64,000 bases of DNA, from contig CM046340.1 of assembly GCA_025403435.1 (NCBI GenBank), positions 26,477,710 through 26,541,709 on the forward strand, in the 5' to 3' direction. The translations under genes and the position numbers were made by a program. This document shows, one piece after another, positions 57,944-64,000 of this stretch. This DNA is from Artocarpus heterophyllus (taxonomy: Eukaryota; Streptophyta; Magnoliopsida; Rosales; Moraceae). The number at the start of each line of letters is the position of its first letter. Position 1 is the first letter of the stretch. Under the pieces are notes generated by a model, which saw nothing but the letters and a program-made list of their open reading frames with translations, made no database searches and was not told the origin of the DNA.

Positions 57944-59868
57944 TGTTGGAAAAAACAAGTACGCAGCAGAATTTAAAAAAATTTAAATTAGGGTATTTTC
58001 AAACACACAAGTTTAAAATGTTATATACATAAATTAATCATATCTTACTAACCTTTGTATGTCGAAGAGCTCTACAATCAATGTAAAGAAGAACGCTCGA
58101 GAAGAGCCTTAACTAACTAGTCTTCTTTGCTATGCTTTATCCACAATCAGAGTGTGTATGAGCCACGTTATACAGCTCTTCCACCGGTGACTCTCCTTCT
58201 AACCAATTGAGAAGACCCAGAGCAAAGGTTCATGATTGTGAACAAAAGCTCTTAGGGAGTTTCAGAGTCTTATACTAGAGTATTCATTCTTAACTTCTCA
58301 TCTAATCTCTATAACTTATAAAACTCACTTCTTATTTATAAAGGTTGGACCCAAGGTTGGTCATTATCAGATAAGACCTCAAAAATTCAAATTTATATCA
58401 ACTTTTGATAAAATCACATAAAAGACGCATGATCAAATTATCGTTAGATCGGCAGGCCAAACTAGTGGATCGGCCTGCTAAACTTGCTCCATTGTCGATC
58501 GACCTATTGAACTTGCAATAATATGATTCCTGAGAATCTTTTATTTCCCACTCGAGATTCTTTAGATAGAGCCTTAGTTTTAACTTAAATAACCCAATAG
58601 AGAAGTTATCTGATTAAAATAGTCATATTTGGATAATCTCTAGGAAAACAAATATTCTTGATAATTCAACAAGTTTATCTTGAATTAATTTTGTAAAATT
58701 AATTCAACCGATAAATAGACATAAATTATCTGATCCTTTCAAATTTCAACCACTCTAATAATTTAACATAAGTTACCAATTTATTGAAAAAGCATGTCAC
58801 ATCATTACAAGATTTATTATGAGTTGGCAAAGGGGACCTGATGAACTAATATAGTTCAAGCTTCGATAATTATAAAATATATTATCCTAGATACATATTT
58901 TATAATTATCAACTCTAACGCTACTTTACTAAAAGCTTAGAGCTGCACTCTCGAACTATATAAAATTACGAAGCCCAAAATAGCTAAGTGTCCATGACAT
59001 GCTATAATGTGTCATATCCTCATAGGATATTTATAATCGACTTAAGGATAAATTCTATCTTACCTTTTCGATTATTTTTATCTTATGTTTTGTTATCTTA
59101 CCATTGGAAAACTTATTATCCAAGGACAGTATACCATTCGGTTAGACCTATGCATCTAAATAGTTAAGCGCTTTAGTTTTCTAATTACCTGATAATGCAT
59201 ATAAGAGAATATCATTGACTCCACCAGCGGAGCTATGAATTCTATATCTATGAATAACAGGTCTATGCTATCAAGGGTCATGTCTTCAACATACCGGTAT
59301 GCACACTATCACAAACTAAGGATGTTACCCTTTAATACATTAAAAGACATAAGTCAAAATAATGGGCCTATTAGTCATTTTAGGATTAAAATACAACACA
59401 TATGATTGTCAAAAGTGAATTGATTTACACAGATGGAATTATTAATCCAAATTAATTTCACTTTATGTCCCGATCTAATATATCATCACCTATAATAGTG
59501 TACCAATGTTTCTACTCATGGAGACCAATTTTGACGGCCAAGACAAACCATCTCGCATCAGGGATGTAGACAACGTAACAATCTTAGCATGAATAAAGCG
59601 CCCAACTTTATTCCCTCAATTGTGGATCTTATGATTTAGTCCATCACCTTTAGAATCATGTCTTTCGCATAATATAACCATCATATGCCTGATTCTTAAA
59701 GGTTTAGACCGACAGTCTTAGACTTTTGTTTGCTTAACAAACATTCAACAAATATGAACATAAAGAAGACAACATTTGGTATATGAATAATAAATAAATT
59801 CTTTATTGACAAAATGTCTCCAAAAATATATTACAACATTTTACTCCTTAAGGCATACATGTCTAATA
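57944..59868 (-). mobile_element. 5' LTR of C5 (minus strand)
   Basis: 1925 bp, TGTTGGAAAAAACAAG at the left and CATGTCTAATA at the right (terminal CA changed to TA), homologous to the C2 LTR. Two GGCC motifs near 58448-58485, one in each orientation. More diverged than C2. Confidence 0.88.
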
Positions 59869-60048
59869 GGGGCATCATACACTTCCTCCAAAGTAAGAGT
59901 GTCACAACTATATGAAACAATATTTCTAAAGGTCGCATATGAAGAAGGCAATGAACACAAAAAAATCAACCCTAAATCTTCATCAGCATACTTAACCTTC
60001 AAGATTTCTAAATCGAACACAATCTCCTTAAAGACAGTTAGGTAATCT
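59869..60048 (-). pseudogene. Fragment of an unrelated copia gag
   Basis: Minus strand, 180 bp between C5 and C6 LTRs. Translates to a typical copia Gag segment with DEDLGLI, CSLPSSYATFRNIVSYS and LTLEEVYDA, a common plant family different from the C2 and C3 gags. Probably part of the element into which both LTRs inserted. Open over its whole length apart from one mutated region near the middle. Confidence 0.8.
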
Positions 60049-62079
60049 TGTTAGACATGTATGCCCTAAGGAGTAAAAATGTAATATGTTCTTGGAGACA
60101 TTTTTTATCAATAAAGAATTTATTCATTTACATATACCAAATCTTGTCCTCTTTACATTCATATTTGTTGAATGTATAATAAGCAAACAGTAGTCTGAGA
60201 CTGTTAGTCTAAACCTAAAGAATTGGGCATATGATGGACTGATTATGCGGAAGACACGATTCTTAAGGTGACGGTCTAAAACATATGATCCGCAATCGAG
60301 GGAGTAAAGTTGGGCACTTTATTCATGTAAAGATTGTTATGTTGTCTATATCCCTTTTGGGAGATGGTTTGTCTTGACCATCGGAGTTGGACTCAGTGAA
60401 TAGAAACATTGGTGCTTTGTCATAGGTGAAAATCTGTTAGATCGGGACATAAAGTGAATTGATTTGGATTAATAATTCTGTCTTGGCAAATCGATTCACT
60501 TTAGACAATCACTTGTATTGTATCTTAATCCTGAGATGAATAGTGGGCCCGTTGTCTCGACTTGTGTCTTTTGATGTGCCAATGGCTGACTCCCACATCT
60601 CAATAGTGGTATGAATGCTGGTACGTTGGAGGCATGACTCTTGATAGCGTAGACTTGTTGTTCATAGATATGGAATCCATAGCTCCTCTTTAAGAGTACT
60701 GATATCCTCTTATATGCGTTGTCCTGTAATTGAAAAACTGAAGCGCTCAACCGTTTGGATACATAGGTGTAATCGAATGGTATACTATCTTTGGATGGTA
60801 AGTTTTCTAATGGTGAGACAATAGAACGTGAGATAAAAATAATCGAAAAGGTAAGACAGAACTTGTCCTTAAGCCGATTATGGATTATCATATGGGGATA
60901 CGATACACTTTGATATGTCATGGAGACTTAGCTACACGAGTTTCGTAATTCTATGAAGTTCAAGAGTGTAGCTCCAAGCTTTTAGTGGAGTAGCGTTGGA
61001 GTTGATAATTGTGAAATGTATATCTGGGATATTGGGTTTCATAATTTTCATGAGCTTGAACTTTATAGGTCCATTTTGGTCCCCTTTGCTAGCTCACAAA
61101 ATCCTGTAACGACACGGCATGCATTTCCAATAATTGGTGACTTATGTCAGATTTATCGGATTGGTTTAAAACTTGTAAGAATCAAATAATTCATGTCTGT
61201 TTATTGGTTGAATTAATTTTGTAATAAAATTAATTTAAGATAAACTTGTTGAATTATTGGATCAGATAATTCTTGTCTGTTTATCGGTTGATTTAATTTT
61301 GGATAAATTAGATCAAGATAAACTTGTAGAATTATTGTGAACTGATTTATTTTCTTAGAGATTATCTTGATAAAGTTTGTTTTGATCAAATATCTTCTCT
61401 ATTAGGTTATTTGAATCAAAATTGAGACTTTATCCTTTAGAATCTCGTGTGGAAAATAAAAGATTCGCAGAGATTTTTTCTCGGGAGTTCGGCCTGCCGA
61501 ATGACATGGTTGGCCTGCCGAATAGGCCTATTCGACCTACCGTTCAGGATGTTCGGCCTGCCGATCAACGAGAGATAAGATTATGCATTTTCACACGGAT
61601 CTTATCAGATATTGATCCAAACTTGATTCTGTTTTGAGTTTTTGAGACCTAATCTGATAAGGACTGACCCCAGGACCAATGGTTATAAAAAGGGGGTGAG
61701 TCTCATGATTTACTTAGATCAATTGAGAGATTAAGAGTGATACTCTTCTAGTGAGCATCTAAAAAACTCCCTGAGAGCTTTTGTTCACAAATAACAAACA
61801 CTAGCTTTGGGTTCTCTCTCTTGGTTGGAAAGAGAGTCACCGGTAGAAGAGCTGTACATGTGAGCCCACACTCACTCCGGTTGTGGATAGAGAATAGCAA
61901 AGAAGACCAGTTGGTTGAGGCTCTTTTGGAACGTTACTTCTCTTCACAGGTTGCGGAGGTTCTTCACCCAAAGGTTAGTAAGATCTGTCTAATTTATACA
62001 TATAACATGTCAAACTTGTGTTTTGGAAATTACTCTGATGAAAATTTTTAAAATTTTGTTGCGTACCGCGTTTCCAACA
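60049..62079 (+). mobile_element. 5' LTR of copia element C6
   Basis: 2031 bp, TGTTAGACATGT...GCGTTTCCAACA, close in length and sequence to the LTRs of C1 and C2. GGCCTGCCGA cluster at 61490-61565 (three good copies and one variant). TATA box at 61684-61690. PBS follows. The element runs off the window, so its 3' LTR is unseen. Confidence 0.93.
61684..61690 (+). promoter_or_regulatory. TATA box of C6 LTR
   Basis: TATAAAA followed by a G run, about 120 bases after the GGCC cluster, in the same place as in C1 and C2. Confidence 0.6.
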
Positions 62080-62094
62080 ATTGGTATCAGAGCC
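62080..62094 (+). promoter_or_regulatory. PBS of C6
   Basis: ATTGGTATCAGAGCC, an exact initiator tRNA-Met site. Confidence 0.93.
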
Positions 62095-63719
62095 AGGTTT
62101 TTTACATAAATTTACAAGTTTGTAATCATGATATATGCATAAATTTTGTGATCTCTATCTCTCCTATGCTTGAATTGAATTTCATAGAGAGATGGCACTC
62201 TAGGTTTCTATATAATATATGTGTTGTCATGGATTATGTGGTGAATGTTTATTAATTAATTATGGTTGATTAAATTGTTGTTTAATTATTTATTAATTAA
62301 TTAATACCGGTTATGGTTTCTTAGAGGTTAGAATATATATCTAAGTTTTTCATGTAATTAGATGGCGAACTATCATCTCCGTCTAGGAATTGTTATTTAA
62401 TTTTTAAATTTGTAAGAATTTTTTGTAATTAAATAATTATTCGGAGAAGACGGATCTAGAAGAATGATGATGGCGCCCCCAAGTATTTCCTGAGTCTCTA
62501 ATTTTATGCTTTTGAATTGTTGAAAATAAAATTTATAAATTGCATTAAAGTTGTATTTTTTGGAATAATTTTTCTGCTCGGTCGGCATGCCGGACGTCAC
62601 AGTTTGGCAGGCCTATGGTCACAGATCGGCAGGCTGGACGTGTGGTCCGGCAGGCTAACAATGGGGCAGAAATTGGGATGCTCTGCTGGCAGGCCGAACC
62701 TTCATGACCTGCAGGCCGATCACCCAGATCAGCCAGCCGACCGAGAGCTACCAAGTGTCTAGAAAAGGTGCAATTTTTCTGGTGCAGTTTTAATTTTATT
62801 TTTGAGACGATTTTGAGAAACATTAAATTTGGATATGACCGGAAATATGAAGTTTTTTTTTTTGTTTGATTCATAACGGGATTGAAGACTTGAAGATGGG
62901 TATTGCATAAAGAAGGATACAGCTTGAGGATTCAAGGATGAAGAATCGATAAATGTCTCGATTATTCTCTTGTAATCTTTGTTTTTCTACTCTCTAGGGT
63001 GGAACCATAATATTACGGTTATTATTATTTTGCTTGTAGCTTTGCTTGATTGCTTTGCTTGTCTGCATTATAATATGATTTACTATGTATATTGATAACA
63101 TGTCATATAGGATAGGGAGTGCCGCTCATATTAAAATTGTTCATGCATAATTTTAAAATAAAACCTTGACTTCAAAAGATTGAGTGGGAGAAGGTTTTTG
63201 AAGAGAGGACCTAAGGCCTCCATCGTTGGTCCATAGGAAGAACATAGTGGTCCCAACCCTTAGGAATGGATTTCTATCATGTACCAGATTGGATCTCTAA
63301 AAGGATAAGGTATTTCAGTATGATTTATGGTTGCACACCCCTAGGTGGTGATTATAAATCATGGATAAAATATTGAAACGATGGTTATACACTCACGTTA
63401 ATTTTTATTATTAACCTCCCGTAGGAGCTCTATTAATAAAATTATTGGCCAAAGAAACGATTATTAGTATATGCTGGATCATACGGGTCTTGGATGGCAT
63501 ATATTAATCAGGAGGGGATACGTGTTCTTAATTGAATTTGGCATGACTCCCCAAGGAGCTTGTTGAATTCTAAGTTGGGAATTATCGTTGTAAGGTTGTG
63601 ATATTTTCAAGGTTTTGACACATAAACACATTTGTATGATTTTACATGATTGTGTTATCTTACTAAATTATTATATGTTTACTTATGTTTGGTATATGAT
63701 TCTTTATTGTAGATCGAAA
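62095..63719 (+). other. C6 leader
   Basis: 1.6-kb untranslated leader with a GGCC cluster at 62575-62745 and the shared blocks GGTGGAACCATAATATTAC (62999) and CCCTAGGTGGTGATT. It is the intact version against which the C4 leader deletion and NUPT can be measured. No ORF of note. Confidence 0.8.
62575..62745 (+). repeat. GGCC motif cluster in C6 leader
   Basis: About seven copies, for example GTCGGCATGCCGGA, TTTGGCAGGCC, ATCGGCAGGCTGG, CTGGCAGGCCGAA, CTGCAGGCCGA. Centre mostly AG on the sense strand, the reverse of the U3 cluster at 61490. Confidence 0.75.
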
Positions 63720-64000
63720 ATGTCTAAAAACGCTTTATCATCGATACTTGACAAAAACCAATTAACCAGTGAGAATTATAACGATTGAAAACAGAACCTG
63801 GACATCGTCCTATCCTTTGAGAAACTGAAATATGTACTGACAACCCCTTGTCCTCCCAAGCCTACGGGAGACTTAAGTAATGAGCAATTCCAAGCGTACG
63901 ATCACTGGAAAGATGCTAATGATCAGGCCCGCTGCTATATTATGACTAGCGTGAACAACGTCCGGCAGGCTCAACATCAGGATTATGAGACTGCGAAGCA
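63720..64000 (+). pseudogene. C6 gag, 5' part
   Basis: Start at ATG 63720, MSKNALSSILDKNQLTSEN, matching C2 gag. Codon 23 is TGA (63786-63788) where the family has a tryptophan (NDWKRNL). After it the frame is open to the end of the window (LDIVLSFEKLKYVLTTPCPPK, then NEQFQAYDHWKDANDQA). Only one stop is visible, so the copy is young or otherwise well kept. Confidence 0.9.

Overview
The window is plant nuclear DNA: AT-rich, intergenic and built almost entirely from nested LTR retrotransposons. Plant markers are a LOG-type (cytokinin-activating) coding sequence, a plastid DNA insert, a chromodomain Ty3/gypsy element of the Tekay/Del type, and copia elements primed by initiator tRNA-Met. No intact host gene with introns was found. 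An angiosperm is certain enough; I would guess an eudicot but cannot name the species.

Layout. (1) 1-6535: end of the internal region and 3' LTR of a Tat/Ogre-like Ty3/gypsy element. Its internal region carries unusual cargo: a short ORF, a frameshifted relic resembling the cysteine-rich nucleic-acid-binding proteins of carla-type plant RNA viruses, and an intronless LOG-like coding sequence. Copies of a 45-bp motif separate these cassettes. (2) 6536-10596: 5'-truncated copia element (C1, + strand) with a 2-kb 3' LTR. (3) 10597-16945: a second Tat-like unit of the same family, with a decayed PBS and only 1.9 kb of non-coding interior (no cargo), carrying a Harbinger-type MITE. (4) 16946-42314: a Tekay/Del-like gypsy element on the - strand, opened up by a 1.6-kb solo LTR in its RT gene and, in its leader, by a four-level nest: a + solo LTR, then a - solo LTR, then a 1.15-kb segment with a 514-bp tandem repeat, then a structurally complete copia element (C2, 28327-38051). 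(5) 42315-44279: unidentified DNA with a degenerate minisatellite. (6) 44280-64000: copia elements C3 (5' LTR, leader, gag), C4 (decayed, inserted in C3 gag, carrying a plastid DNA patch and a hAT MITE), C5 (inverted leader + LTR), a foreign gag scrap, and C6 (5' LTR, leader and start of gag at the window edge).

All retroelement ORFs seen are broken by stops, frameshifts or deletions. C2 has the best-preserved coding region, with recognisable gag, protease, integrase, RT and RNase H.

Most worth following up: the viral-like and LOG-like cargo in the Tat-like element; GC-rich inverted-repeat motifs placed in opposite polarity in the leader and in U3 of the C1/C2/C6 copia family, which could pair the two ends of the genomic RNA; and an in-frame stop shared by separate copia copies.
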